Shown here: positions 1 to 17,441 of the stretch, piece by piece
Numbering within the stretch: position 1 is the first letter of the stretch
How the letters are laid out: each line of letters opens with the position of its first letter
Source of the DNA: Atopsyche davidsoni
Taxonomy: Eukaryota > Arthropoda > Insecta > Trichoptera > Hydrobiosidae
Direction: 5' to 3'
DNA length: 64,000 nt
Assembly: GCA_022113835.1 (NCBI GenBank)
Contig: JAILWY010000012.1
Span: 11,904,001-11,968,000, forward strand
The notes under the pieces: model-generated
What the model was told of the DNA's origin: nothing
Databases searched by the model: none
Seen by the model: only the letters and a program-made list of their open reading frames with translations
Translations under genes and position numbers: made by a program

Positions 1-40
1 CTATCTGAATGTCGTTTAATGGTGATAATTTTTCTTACAG

Positions 41-3000
41 CACAATCAGTATGGCTCACAGCACAATGTCAGCACTGCCGACTACGGCTTACAGCACACC
101 AACTACGGGTCATCTCCGCACATTCCTCACGATCATCAACAAATGTCATCCAGTCCTCGAAGCCATCGACAGATGGAGCCTTCACAGTTTTACTTGCACG
201 ATAGGTCGCACCCCACTCCGCCACCTCCGCCTGCACGTCGTACTTGGGCCCAGCAGGCCCATGGTGACCGTGATTCTGATCAAAGGGTCTGGCAGTCTCC
301 TCCCGCACCCTATCGTACCCCTCCACCCCAGTATCAAGACCCCGTGCCCCAAAGAGGCTGGGCTCCGCAACATCCTCAAGAACCCCGAGTGTGGGACAAC
401 ACAAATAACACTCAGGGTTTTGTTCTCCACGATGCAAATGGTCAACCATATCAGACGTCTTCTGGAGCGCACCCACGGTATCAGAATGGCACCGAGCACA
501 GCACTCCTGTTTCCAATCACCTGAGCTATACGGCGTCCAGTCCTCATCGAACCCAGCAATCGCATATGGCGGTGCAGTCTTTGTTCTCGCAGCCCGGTCC
601 ACCACAGCGTCAATTGTCTCTCGGAGACCTTGCGCGGCCGTCTGCAGTGAGTCTGCAGCAACTTTCCGCTCCTGCTCGTCCACCCGAGCCACCCACAGCT
701 GATGACATGGAGCCACAAAACATATCCTTCATAGGTAGTGCTGAGGATGAGGCTTTACAGCGGGGTATCGGCAGGCTCAATATCACTTCAGGGAGTCGCA
801 CCTACCGACTGCCATCGCCTACCAGGCCCTCTCTTGCAAGAAATTCCTTTCAACAACCACCTCTACACGAAAACGGTGATTCCTCAGTTGACATGGGCAG
901 CTTTGATCGCGCTGAACCACCGGCAGAGAAGGGATTCTACATCTCTTTTGACCTTGAGCAGCCGAAGAGGCCAAAACCTCCGTTGCGAACGAAACGAGGC
1001 TCCCCCAAAAAGGATAGGACACCTTCTGCTGATTGTAGTCCTGAGAGAGGAGAAACTCGAGAGAATTCAGGCGATGATCAATGGCAAGATAGGGTACGGC
1101 ATGTAGACCGAGAACCTCCGATTGAGCGGAGACATCGACTTTTAGATCGAGTGACCCCTGTTGTTCACCGAGAAAATCTCAGCCCTGGAAACATCCAAGT
1201 GGAAGATGGTGATGGGCCCGCGGCAATCATCATTGGTGAAGACCTCACCAATCCCACCTCAGTGAGTTTTTATTCGACCGCTAATCCTCAAAATTTCATA
1301 CTATCACAGTAGCTATTGCAAAACTGGTTTTTTCTGCTTCTGCAAATTTGTTTATTTGTAAGATTGATGTATTTTTCTTAAAACAATTAACAACATGTGT
1401 TTTTAAATTAATTATTATTCTATTTTAATTTTGATTTGTGTTATTAATTGAAAATGTACCTCTGTTGAAGGAAACTGCAGAGGAAATGGAGCGTAAAAAA
1501 GAGCGCATTATGCTGCTGTCATTGCAGCGGCGACAGGCTGCGGAAGAGGCACGCGCTCGCTCAGAAGCAGCTGCTGAGGCACGACGTCAGCGTGAGGCAG
1601 CTGCCGCCGACGAGAGGGCTGCCAAGAAGGAGTTCCAGGTGCAACGCCGAGAAGCCATTCTGCAACAATATAAGTTAAAGAAAGCCATTGAAGAAGCTGA
1701 TAGAGAGGTAATGCATATTAATAATTTCTTCGAGAAGCTTCAATTATCTTAAATCAAGCAATCACCGATTATTCTTTGCTTATTTACTATTTGTTGACAT
1801 TTGATGATTTTCCTCTTATTTATTGTTATCGGGAATTCATACAGCTATGGACTTATTTGAAAATTCTCAAAACTTTGTTTTTGATTGCGGGTACCTAATT
1901 CTTATTATTTGTGTGGTCTTCATAAGAGATGCAAAGTATATAAATGTATTTGATTTTCAGGGAAAAGTGTTTGATAAGCATGAGTTGTTGTCTGCTATGA
2001 AACCAATGCCAGCTCAGAGTGGAGGAGGGACAGCAAAGATGCGACCCAAGCCTGCCGGTGCCGCAGCCCGGGCGCGTCCTAAAACCATTCATGTGGACAG
2101 CGGGGCTGTACAGATGGCAGAGGGTATGCTCTTGGCCAGCCGAGGCAAGCAGGGCTCCTCTACAAACCTGACGGGTAAGATTCGTACTTGATGTCATCGC
2201 AATTAGTTTCTAATTAGTTTTCAAATGCCTATTTATTTTTTTCAAGCTCAGTTTAAACCTTTTAATAGTACAGTTGTTCACAGCACATAGTTTTTGTAAA
2301 TTAGTTTCTTTTTAGTTTATTTCATATAGATAAAATATATCTTTCCAATTATTAAATACAAAGGATTAGTTATTAGTTTTACTTTTAATGCTTAATTTAT
2401 GATTTAGTATATGCTCTCTCGCACACCAACAACCTACTTACTTTTATTTGAGTTAAAATGGTTTACTGTAAAATAAAATGATTATTTGACTTGTTATTTG
2501 TCATTTGAGTCAATGCTTAAAAGTTAACAAACAAATAAAATTTAATTAATTATTTTGTGGTGAAAAATTGAGCATAAACAATTAGTTTCTGTTATAAACA
2601 CACCCACCCACACACCCTTCAAATTTGTGTACCAAGATTATTAATGCCAACAGTATAAAAATCTCTATTGCGTAACTTGCTTTGTAAATTAATAAATACC
2701 AATTACTATTTTATTATGATTTTTGTTGGATTTAAATCTAGAGTGACACATTTTTGATTTCGGACAACCATGTTACAATTTATCTAATAATATTAAAATT
2801 ATCTTAACATTTCTAACTATCAATGATTTTTCAGTTAGCTTCGTTTTTTCTCAAGTCATTGTTTGTGGTGTTTATCCAACTGAAATAGGTATTAAATATA
2901 ATAGCGTTAATGCAAAATTACTGGCTAAATTGTGATATAGTTAATTCACTTAATTATTTATTATTGCCTTAATTTTTTCATTGGCTACTTTGCAGATTAA

Positions 3001-6000
3001 GATATAATAAATTCATATAATATTAAAATATAATATTATTAACTTTGCTATTAATTATGAAATAAGGGTTTTGTTTTTCAAAAAATTTATGAAATATTAA
3101 TATTTCCCTGTAACAATTTAAAAAAATAATTTATATCCTGCACTTATATATTAACTAAACAGACGAAGTAAACAACAGCTCAATGTAAACTTGCCAGGAG
3201 CAAGGGTGAAGTGCTAAAAGAATGATAATAACTACTACATATAAGTTTATTATCTGTCCTATAACTTAATCTGCATTTGTAAAATGTTGTCAACTTGCAT
3301 GAAGTTTTAAGAACATTATTTGAGTGTTGTGGCTTTGCTTTGGTAACACAGCTGGATACAGCCAACCTACCTCCTCTCAGTCCGCCATGAGAAGAGACTA
3401 TTACCGAGGTTCCCAGGACAGCTTAGCCGACAGAGCTGGGCTCTATCGAGGTACTTTTAACTACATTTATCAAACAGAACTGAAATGGTTAATATACAAA
3501 CCTGACAAATGTAACTGCTTATTGTAATGTTGTAATATTGAAGATTTTGCACTAATATTAATCATTGTGTGTACTTGGTAAATTGCACTATTAGATTTAA
3601 GGGTAAAAATAAATGCATACTATTTTGAAACAGAACAAAAATTTTGAATCTGTTTGTTACGGGGTTTGTAATCTTATCAATGAATCCTCGAATATCTTAA
3701 TAAATATTCTTAGTTCGAATTTTTTTGTAAGCCATTGCGACTCGTATATTCCTTATTTTCAGACTCCCCTATCGATGAAAGTCGTGGAATGTCTCCCGGC
3801 AGCGGCCCCAGCGCTCTCGGACGGAGAGGATCGTACAAAACTTCTCGAGGTATTTACTCATGCCATTTGCATTTAATATTAAGACATTCTTAAAAAACTT
3901 ACACCATTTGCGCAGTTATTCTTTCTTTTTGTAAAGAATGTATTTTGAGCAGATCTTGTTGAGAGTTTGTATTGTTTGTTATCGCATGGAGTGTGCTTTA
4001 ATTCAAAAACGTTTCATTTAAATGAGCGTTTTAAGCATGGTTTGCTTTGTTTTATCTATGTATTTTTATTATTATACATATTTTAATATATATTTATTTC
4101 AGTGTGTTTTATAGAATATTATTTTTATGAAAACTTTGATTTAATGGTATGTATATCAGATTATTTTTAATTTATATTATGAAGCTTTTAGAAAAAGTGC
4201 CTTTTCTCACCCGTTGAGAAAAAAACAATTGGCTTTTAGGTATACTATACATATTGAACAGTGTATTAATATTTTGTTAGCACATGTTAAAATTTCTAAT
4301 ATCACTATTTTGATATAAGTACTCTAGTCATCAGATGAATTGAAAATACCAGTTTTGAAATTTTTATTGAGCTATTCTTTTCGTGTTCTCGCTTTTTGTG
4401 GGAACGCTAAAGTCATTGCCAATATACTATATTATTATGTTTGTAAATCACAATAATGTGATGAATAAATGTCTATGAGTTTTTAATTATAAGATATGAT
4501 TTAGATTTGATTTGTACCGCTGAAGTAAGCATGCTGTGATTGAGAAGAGTAGTTTATGTATCAAATATTTGCACAAACACTGGTGTTCACATTATATAAA
4601 GACATTTATGTAGCTTTTTAAGACAGTCATTGAGATTTGACTAGAAGGTGCACTTACAGGCTTTATAGCTTTTCAAATTAGCCCACGGTTCATTGCCTTT
4701 GGGATTTAGTGGATGTTCAGATATTAGTGCTTTTTGCAATCAGCTCTGCAGTCAATTATAAATGTACGTGTATAAGGTTCACATTTGGTGTAAAGCAGAA
4801 ATATTATCTATCTCTGATTCAAAGCAAAATTATTACTGAATTCATAACCTTTCGGACTGTTGCTAAATATTAAAAAGAAAAATTCAAAAAGAAAATGTAT
4901 AGGGGAGAAATTGTGAGTTGAATATGTGAACATTTCAGAAAACGTTAATGCGATGGAGCCACAAACTCAGACCAGGGGAAGGTCTAAGTATTCTACTTAC
5001 CAGAATAACTTTAAGACTGGACGGAAGTCCAGCTCTCTCATGAATCTGTGCGGTAAGATTCCACCGACTTGTCAAACAAAGCTTTCCTCGCTATCACTGG
5101 GCTCATGTTATGGTCATGCATTGTGGTGCTGAATTTTTATTTCACATTTTTTGGTGGTTAGTTTGTGGTTATCCTGATGGTATCACTTTTAACTTTATTT
5201 TTTCCATTGTACATAATGTATTAATTTGATTACAACTCTAGCAGCATGTTTCAAGTTTTCTTTATGAACTACACACGGTGGTGGAATATTATTATGATTG
5301 TATGTTTCTACTATAAATTGTAAACAAATAATGATCTTTCAATCTCTTAACCAGAAAGTGTCAAAACTAATATACATGGATATGCTATGAAAGATATCTA
5401 TCTACCTTACAAGAGTACCTACTAATTGTTACAAAAATAACTTCTTAAAAGTATTTTTTCTCATCTTCTTAATTTTACATTTGGTGAGAGAAATAGTTTT
5501 AAGATATCACAAATAATTAATGAAGTAATCAATTAATAACTTAATTAGCACTAGCACTTTCTGCTTGATGACAAATATCAAGATATTTGAAATTGAATAC
5601 TATAATATTTAACTTTAATTCAAACTAAAAGAGAAACCACGGGGGTGGGTAGACTGTAGAATATGGTTGTTTTTTTTATGTGAATTGTCCTTTGTGTAAA
5701 TTTTGTACAAAACGGTGAGTGTTTTAGAGTTTTTTTTTTCAATGTTTATTTTTTATTTAATATTTCAGTACTATTGATTTAGCTGGATGCTGCCAATATT
5801 TTTTTTTCATACAAAAATTATAAAAAATGATTTTCCATAATTTTCAGTATGGGTAGAATTTCTACTAGTATATGTTCAGATCAATCCGATGTTGATGAGG
5901 CTTAGTTATGTTATACTTTTTGCAGACCTGAAACCCATAACTGTTCCTCGGAGCACGTCCATGACTTTTTACATTTATTTTATTATATTAAAAATATATT

Positions 6001-8231
6001 TATTATTTAACTTTAAATAAACATAAGGATGCATAATGGATAAATATTCCAGTGATGAATGTAAATTTTTATAAATAATATTTAGATTTTTTAGGAATAA
6101 TTTTTTTCCAGTCTATTCTTATTTTAAGAATTTAAGTTTTCATTAATCGTACACAGAAAAGAAATAATAATAACAAAAAATACATTTTAAATAATTTAAT
6201 GCATGAGATTAATTTTGTAGAGTATTAAAAAATATTGCATTGTACATAGCTTGTATTTTGATTTGCCATATTTTTTTTTATTGAAATATTGATTCCTTTC
6301 GAGGAGATTGAACCAGCATATATTGAAAAAAAATTGCATATTAAAATATATTTTTCAAATTTATACATTCCATGCATTTCTCGCCTTTATTTGCACATTC
6401 AAACAGATCGATTTTGCTACAATTTGCTTTAATATTATCAAATATATTTCAAACTTTTGAAACACTAATTAACAATGCCGGAGGCTGATCTCTGCGCAAT
6501 CGGGCAGTATGCGTTCATTCTCCTCGCTACGGGGCCGAGTGCTCCGGCCGTGAGTTTGTTTGACGCGTGGCGGCGCATGGTGTGCGCAGGGTCAAGCTCT
6601 GATCAGGACTCAATGGTACGGTACGGTGACGCAGATTCGGGGCTGGGCCGTGCCACACCCCCGCGCCGTGCGCCCTCGCCCGCGCTGCGTACGCTGCCCT
6701 CTCCCTCTGGGCCCGGCTCCCTGCCACCCGGTCTGGTCAGCAAGCGTCGCAACTTCGACGACGGTTCCAGTGACATCAGCTCCACCCCCAGCTCCATTAT
6801 GGATTACAGTGGTACGCAACTTCAGTATTGTATTTATTATCTTATGTCTAGATTCCAATAAAACACGGCGAAATAATATATTTTATTTAAGAAAAATAAA
6901 GAACATGTTAATCGTTTTATTTCATAAAAATTTTCTATACCCAAAAATTATAAATAAATTAATAAATATTTTTTATTATGTATGTGTCTGAAAATCATTC
7001 AGTGTCAAAGAGAGCTGTCCATTAACTAGTCCATTCATTTGCACAAATTTTAATGTAATATTTTACAAATTGATTTTGATCTTTTTATTTCACGTGAGCT
7101 TAACAAATATTTGCTATGTTGTTGATATTTCTAATCAATTATTGTAATTTAATATACCTAAATTTTTTTTATCAATGTATACTACACATCATTTCACATA
7201 TAAATACGTATTTAATTTATGATAATAATAGTCACAGAAAGCCAACCCTTGGATTTTATGAAAAACATCTTATTATTTTGATGCTACTAATATTAAATTA
7301 TATATATTTATTATAATATGAATGAATTTTTAAATTGATTAAAGTTCTATCAATTTAGGTTTCAAGAATATATCCTGTACGTGAGAAAAATTCCGAATTA
7401 TATGATATAGTGTTTGGCATGATTTTGGATTTGTACTCTTTGCGTTAATAACATTGACTTGTTTATTTTAACTTCTATGGATTCTAACCAATGCTCAGAG
7501 TTGTAGTAATTTAAATCTTTAAAATTATAGTAGACATTGTACATATATAAAAATAACAAATGCATAAAGAAATAACTCAAGCCAATGAATCATATTTATA
7601 ATGTAATGCTAATTATAATCACATTGAAGTCTGGAAATCCGACTTGTAGCTATTCTTTTAAATTAATGTATTGTTTCCATTATTTTAGGTCCTCGCCTTT
7701 ACAAGCAACCGACCACAAAATCAAATCGTGGCATTATGTTGAATGCGGTGGAATATTGCGTTTTTCCCGGAGCAGTGAACAAAGAGGCGAAGAGGAGAGT
7801 GTTGGAAGAGATTGGGCGCTCAGAGAGCAAGCACTTCTTAGTTTTATTCAGAGATGCTGGCTGTCAGTTTAGAGCTCTGTACTCCTTTTGTCCTGACAGA
7901 GACGAAGTCTACAAATTATATGGAACTGGACCTCGACAAGTTAATGATAGGATGTTTGATAAATTTTTCAAGTAAGTTATTTTTAATTTAAATGTTTAAC
8001 ATTTCAAGTAACATTAAAAGTTAAAATTTTATTCATCAATAGGAATTTAATTTTGCTTAGAATTGAAATTGTGTATTTGATTACAGATACAACTCGGGCA
8101 GCAAATGTTTCTCCCAAATTCACACCAAGCATCTCACAGTTACCATAGATGCATTCACTATTCACAATTCCTTGTGGCAGGGAAAGAAGGTTCAGTTGCC
8201 TAGCAAGAAGGATATGGCGCTAGTTATCTAA
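41..8231 (+). CDS. Patronin: Patronin (CAMSAP family microtubule minus-end protein), 3' part, nine coding exons
   Basis: Coding exons are 41-1261, 1471-1707, 1961-2174, 3352-3450, 3763-3849, 4939-5052, 6590-6811, 7689-7971 and 8087-8231 (stop TAA 8229-8231). Every junction has AG/GT and the phases agree (0,0,1,1,1,1,1,2), giving 873 residues. Residues 1-407 are a Pro/Gln/Ser-rich linker that includes GFYISFDLEQPKRPKPP near 297. Residues 408-486 are a charged Arg/Glu/Ala coiled coil ending near EAILQQYKLKKAIEEADRE. Residues about 487-731 are Ser/Arg-rich and disordered. Residues 732-873 are the CKK domain, with the family signatures GPRLYKQPTTKSN, HFLVLFRDAGCQFRALY, YGTGPRQV and DAFTIHNSLWQGKK. 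CAMSAP/Patronin binds microtubule minus ends through CKK and blocks depolymerisation. The N-terminal CH domain is outside the window. Identity is very sure; small alternative exons may be missed. Confidence 0.95.
1262..1470 (+). other. Patronin intron before the coiled-coil exon; acceptor choice
   Basis: The donor is GTGAGT directly after 1261. I chose the acceptor AG at 1469-1470 because it keeps phase 0. The next AG, inside CTGCAG (ends 1480), would break the frame. The rest of the intron is AT-rich and holds nothing else. Confidence 0.75.
2175..3351 (+). other. Patronin intron, AT-rich
   Basis: A 1.18-kb intron with donor GTAAGA and acceptor AACACAG. It is strongly AT-rich, with a short CA/CCA-rich patch near 2600. 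I see no exon, RNA gene or repeat array in it. Confidence 0.8.
3451..3762 (+). other. Patronin intron
   Basis: A 312-bp intron with donor GTACTT and acceptor TTATTTTCAG, both flanking exons being in phase 1. AT-rich, nothing else visible. Confidence 0.8.
3850..4938 (+). other. Patronin intron, AT-rich
   Basis: A 1.09-kb intron with donor GTATTT and acceptor CATTTCAG. It contains no recognisable exon or repeat. The flanking exons are short (87 and 114 bp), phase 1 and Ser/Arg-rich, so either could be skipped without shifting the frame. Confidence 0.75.
5053..6589 (+). other. Patronin intron with two exon-like segments
   Basis: A 1.54-kb intron from donor GTAAGA (5053) to acceptor GTGCGCAG (ends 6589). 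This acceptor lacks a strong pyrimidine tract, but it is the only nearby AG that preserves phase 1. Two parts look non-random and are listed separately: a possible alternative terminal exon at 5926-6020, and a GC-rich block just upstream of the acceptor at about 6475-6589. Confidence 0.65.
5926..6021 (+). other. Possible alternative 3'-terminal exon of Patronin
   Basis: A good acceptor (ACTTTTTGCAG, ends 5925) is followed in the expected phase 1 by DLKPITVPRSTSM and then an AT-rich tail to TAA at 6018-6020. AATAAA at 6016-6021 overlaps the stop. Ending here would give an isoform lacking the CKK domain. As an internal cassette it fails, because no donor restores phase 1. The first 40 bp look coding, the remainder looks like intron. 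Weak but specific. Confidence 0.25.
6812..7688 (+). other. Patronin intron before the CKK exon
   Basis: An 877-bp AT-rich intron, donor GTACGC and acceptor TTATTTTAG. Open frames inside it are AT-driven noise. No other feature seen. Confidence 0.8.
7689..8231 (+). other. Patronin: CKK domain exons of Patronin
   Basis: The last two coding exons (7689-7971 and 8087-8231) encode the CKK domain, the most conserved and defining part of the CAMSAP family. They are separated by a 115-bp intron with a GTAAGT donor and a TTACAG acceptor. The split codon AA|A encodes the Lys of KYNSGSK. The domain is full length up to its basic C-terminal tail, and the protein stops after KDMALVI. Confidence 0.95.
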
Positions 8232-8288
8232 GTCATATAATTCATCTAGTCGCCACAAGTCATGAAAAACATTATTATTTCAAATAAA
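8232..8288 (+). terminator. Patronin: Patronin proximal 3' UTR and poly(A) signal
   Basis: The first canonical AATAAA after the stop codon is at 8283-8288, 52 bp downstream. A further AATAAA lies at 9240-9245, so longer 3' UTR forms are possible. The sequence does not say which is used. Confidence 0.45.
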
Positions 8289-11200
8289 GACCACATTGGT
8301 CTTATATTATCAATGTTATTTCATATGCTTATGACACTTATTTATAAGGGTTCAGTTTTTATCCTCAATTGTTACTGAAAATGATATCTTATTCGAGAGG
8401 TTATTTTAATTTCAACTGTTGCCTTGGTATTTGATAATTTTGTAGGTACTTTAAAAATGTATGAATCAATATAATTGTCATGTTTTTAATGATTTTTAAT
8501 TATACTGCTGCTTGTCTACAGCTTGCGGCCATTTTTGTATAGAAAGACTTTCCTGATCAAAATTTGTCATATTATGATAATTATTTTTAATAAGTCATTA
8601 AATTCAATTAGTATTTGTATGTGAATCCTTTTCTGATTGTCTCAGTTATCATTGCAGTTAAGAGATACAGCCTCACATATACGTTAAAATTTTGAATATT
8701 ATTATTGTGTATTATTAGCTTTCTGGAATATTTTGGACTAGAAAAATTTATAATTTTTGACGATGTACTGACTGAGAATAATTTTAATTCAATTTCCAGA
8801 TTGGTTCGAGATGAATGATTCATTAAATATTTTGTACTAAAAACTAAATATACATTTAAATTCTTAGGTATTCATCGCTATGTAACTGCTGATTTGTTAA
8901 CTTATATCAGTAATAATTGTTTACCAATTTAAATAAGCCTTATTATGCATTAACATGCTGTCGGTTTATTAAAATCTAATTTTCACTAACCCTAACAACA
9001 GTTTGTTAAGTATAATATTATAATATCGTTATTTGCTTGTTTTATTTTTAAAAAAGTTTAGAGATGCGAGTGAACAGTTAAAAGACGTTATATTTAGATA
9101 GATTGGCTGTTGAAATGTTAACAATGGAAGGAAAATTATGTCTCTATTTCGTAATTAAATATTTTCAATTTGTTATCAAAATATATATCATGTATGTAAT
9201 TATAAATTTAAATTCACTAAAATTTTTTTAGGGGCCACAAATAAACCGTAATAATAATGTAGATATGATAATTTACTATTATCAAATATCATGATTTATT
9301 GAATACAATGTTTTCATTTTGTTTCTTGTGTACTGAGTTTATGTATTAACATGGAAATCCACATTTATACTGTCTTTTTAACGTAACATTTAGTGTATAA
9401 ATATATTATTTTAGCTCACTGGGAAGCAAAGTATATAATCAGCCAAAAGCGTGTCATAAATGTCATATTTATGTGTGATGGTGATGAATTAATCCTTGTC
9501 CCATTATATTTAATAGCCTTTTTTTAAATTGTCTGTTCAGGAAGAATTAGTAAAATTGCTGAACCCTTTTATTGGCACCCATGACATTATATTTTTTAAC
9601 TAAAGTAACTTCATATTTTAGACAGTCGAGCTTGCATAGGCAGACTTCTATCATATGTATGTATGGAATCCAAGTACTAGGTTGAGATTTTTAACTGCAG
9701 TTTTTTATTTTTACTTGGTATGAAGGTGAACATTAAGGATTTCTTTATTGTTTACCGAGTATGATAGGTTGTGAACATTTTTTATGCTCTCGGATAATTG
9801 ACATGGTGACACAAATGTGAATTTTTAAAATTATTGCAAACGGCATCAGCAGTAACTTTCCATTTTATGAACGATACTAACAAACCTAGCAAAATATTTC
9901 ATGTTTACCACAAGTCGGATGCAGTTTCATTATGTTTGTGATTTGAGAGTGAATTGATGATGGATAAAATTTTGTAGCATATTTAATATGATATATTATA
10001 GAATAATATATTTTTTTCAATTATTTTTGCATTCTCAAATGTCGACCGATATTAATGATTTCTAAACCTCATAAATATGTACAATGAAGCGAGTTTCCAG
10101 TAAAATGAAACCACTTTTCTATTTGTAAATCGTGAACTGTATCCTGTATCGTATTCTGTCGAAATATAGATGTATTGCAATTATCATTAACAAAGGTGAT
10201 CTTTAAATGTAATCTACACATGCATTGTAAAACTATATCTGACGCTAGGACGCTAACTGAACTTCGACATTCTATGCAGTATCTTGTAAAGAAATGTCGT
10301 ATGTTGTGCATAATTATTTTTATATGTTTATGCTAGTTTTAATTTCAGTTAAACTACTTGAACATTATCCTATGAAAATATTATTTTCTCAGACTAATGT
10401 ATGTGAGCTTACATATTTGATAATGTATTTGCATTATTAAAATTGAAATTTGTTGTCTCATAAAAAAAAGCCTTGAGAGGAGGTGTGCTTGTCTCTATAT
10501 GCCTCAATGTGTAAATATTGTGTTTTGTATACAGCTATTTATTTAATGAAAAGTGATTTGGAATCTGAATATACTCGATTTATTGGTCATATACTGTTGT
10601 TATAATCAGATTTATTAAAAAAAAACATAACAAAAGTAATAATAAATTTCATATAATAAAAAATAGTATTTTTTATGCCCCCAGTAGATTCTTTAGTTAG
10701 ATGTACAGTAATTATCTGTGGTTGGTATTAATTTTTATGCATACACAAGCTATATTGAGATATATACTCGAGTTAGTTGACAAGTAAGATCAAAGTAAAA
10801 CTTGGTAAGTAATAATAAAACGATCCTTATTGAAATTTCTTTCTTATACTGCCCACCATTTGACTCGCTAGCCAACAAATTGGCAACATATGTTGGAAAA
10901 ACTAATCTTAAAAAAAAAAAAAAGTGGACCACTTTATAATGCAAAAAACAAGTCAATGATATATAAATCTAGCGTTATGTATGAAGTTCATATTGGGCTG
11001 TTAAAATCACACCAGAATATCATAGCTAAGGATAGGGAGGGATACGACTTAGCATTCACTTCTTAGGAAACACCTGGTAAAAAAAGTATATACGTATAAA
11101 AAGTTGAGTACTAAATTATATTCTCTTCCACTAAATGAATATAACATCTAAGCATCTCGTTTCTCTAAACATCCTGCTTTCAAAAAATAGTCTTGATATA

Positions 11201-12198
11201 AAAAAACAGATTTCAATGTATATATATATTTTAATAGTTAATTTAATAAGTTATATGCATAGTCATATTTTGAAAATTAAACATAAAGAGTATATCAAAA
11301 AATATTTGAATGCAAGTCTATTTCAGATTACAATATTATCAATAAAACAGCTTCAGGTTTGTTTTACACAAAAATCTAAAGAATTTTTTTATTATCTCAA
11401 GTGGAATTCTTTGTGACAATATCTATCTATTTAGAATTAATCATTATATCGCGATCAGTCATCGGGTTAATCTTTATTTTTAATGGTTCTATGAAAACAT
11501 GATTTTATTTGCATTTAAATATTGTTCAAGGCATAAAAGTAATAATTAAAATAAATTAGATAACAAAAAACGCATTATTATTCACCAATTTTTGAAAACT
11601 CTGTTCATATTTTTTGCACTCTTTTATTGCTATTAAAAATAAAATAGTTAAAATGTTTATAAAAAGAACAACAGTCGACATGCTCTAATTTGGAAAATTC
11701 TGACATATCAAACGCCATTTCTTGTTTGCTAAATAGACAAGGCGTTACTATAATATTTGCAATGATTAGAATTTTTTTAATTTTGTTTTATAAAAAAAAT
11801 ATTACCTCAGGGAAAACAAAATATGCTAACCTTTAAATATGTATTTAAAAAAATAAACAGAGCTTGTTAAGAATTTTAACAATAAGATCATGGAAACTTT
11901 ATGCATTTCTTACAAATTATTTTCTTGTAATTTATAAAATAATATTTTTTTAAATGCACGAAAAATAAATACCACAGACAATTGAGTCTATGTTTTGAAA
12001 CATTAAAAATTCATCGCGACTGGCAGCACCTAGTTTGAGTGTTGGCAATAACAAGATTAAATGAAAATATCAAGATGTCATCCATTTGTTATTAGTCATC
12101 TTGGTAATTTCGCTAAACCAGACAATCTACGAATGTTGATATATTTCAAGATCTGGCTTCGAGAGAATTCAGAGGTTTTTTTATTTTAGTTTTTGGCC
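8289..12198. other. Distal Patronin 3' UTR and intergenic DNA upstream of Stam
   Basis: About 3.9 kb of AT-rich DNA without a credible coding exon on either strand. The open frames found here, such as 10069-10311 on the minus strand, have no family signature. The Stam promoter and 5' UTR should lie in the last few hundred bases. I see no TATA box or initiator that I would commit to. Confidence 0.6.
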
Positions 12199-16923
<4,725 letters not shown>

Positions 16924-17295
16924 GATGTCTCGGGTTGGAAGGCGAGCAGCTGGAGTCTCAGCTCTCCTCGATGATCATTGCCTTGTATTTTACTACAGCG
17001 AAAACTAATCATTCCGATGTTATAAGTAGTTTATGTTGTGCTAAATTTCGAATTTACCAACTGCAATATAATTATTTTCACCAATGTGTACTGTAAGAAT
17101 TTTTGTGAATGCCTTACAAAATATTATAAGATCAGATAGCAGACAGTTTTTTTATCACCATTTTTTTTAAATCAGATAACATTCGACTGGTCAACTATAA
17201 GGAAGAATTTTATTCAAGTAATTTGTATAGACGGTTAAAATATTATATATTAAATATTTTAATGTTATTTTGAATTCGTAATGTTTATAAATAAA
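16924..17295 (+). terminator. Stam: Stam 3' UTR and poly(A) signal
   Basis: The 3' UTR runs from the TGA at 16921-16923. A canonical AATAAA at 17290-17295 is a reasonable end, about 370 bp downstream of the stop. On the minus strand a possible poly(A) signal (TTTATT on the plus strand, 17209-17214) falls in the same interval, so a convergent transcript would overlap tail to tail. Confidence 0.5.
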
Positions 17296-17441
17296 ATGGT
17301 GTGATTATTTATGTTAAAATTTATATATTGAACCGATATCATCACCAAAAATAATAATAGACTAAAGTAAAATTAGATTTATCATTTAATGGATTGTTTA
17401 AATATAATTATCTAATTGCTTAAAGTATATATTGGACATTT

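Noticed and set aside
69..718. Long minus-strand frames over the first Patronin exon
   Set aside because: Antisense shadows. The plus frame has splice sites and continuous phase with the downstream CKK exons.
143..1312. Taking the ATG at 143 as a gene start
   Set aside because: The same frame is open back to an acceptor ending at 40, so this is an internal exon beginning at 41, and its 3' end is the donor after 1261, not the intronic stop.
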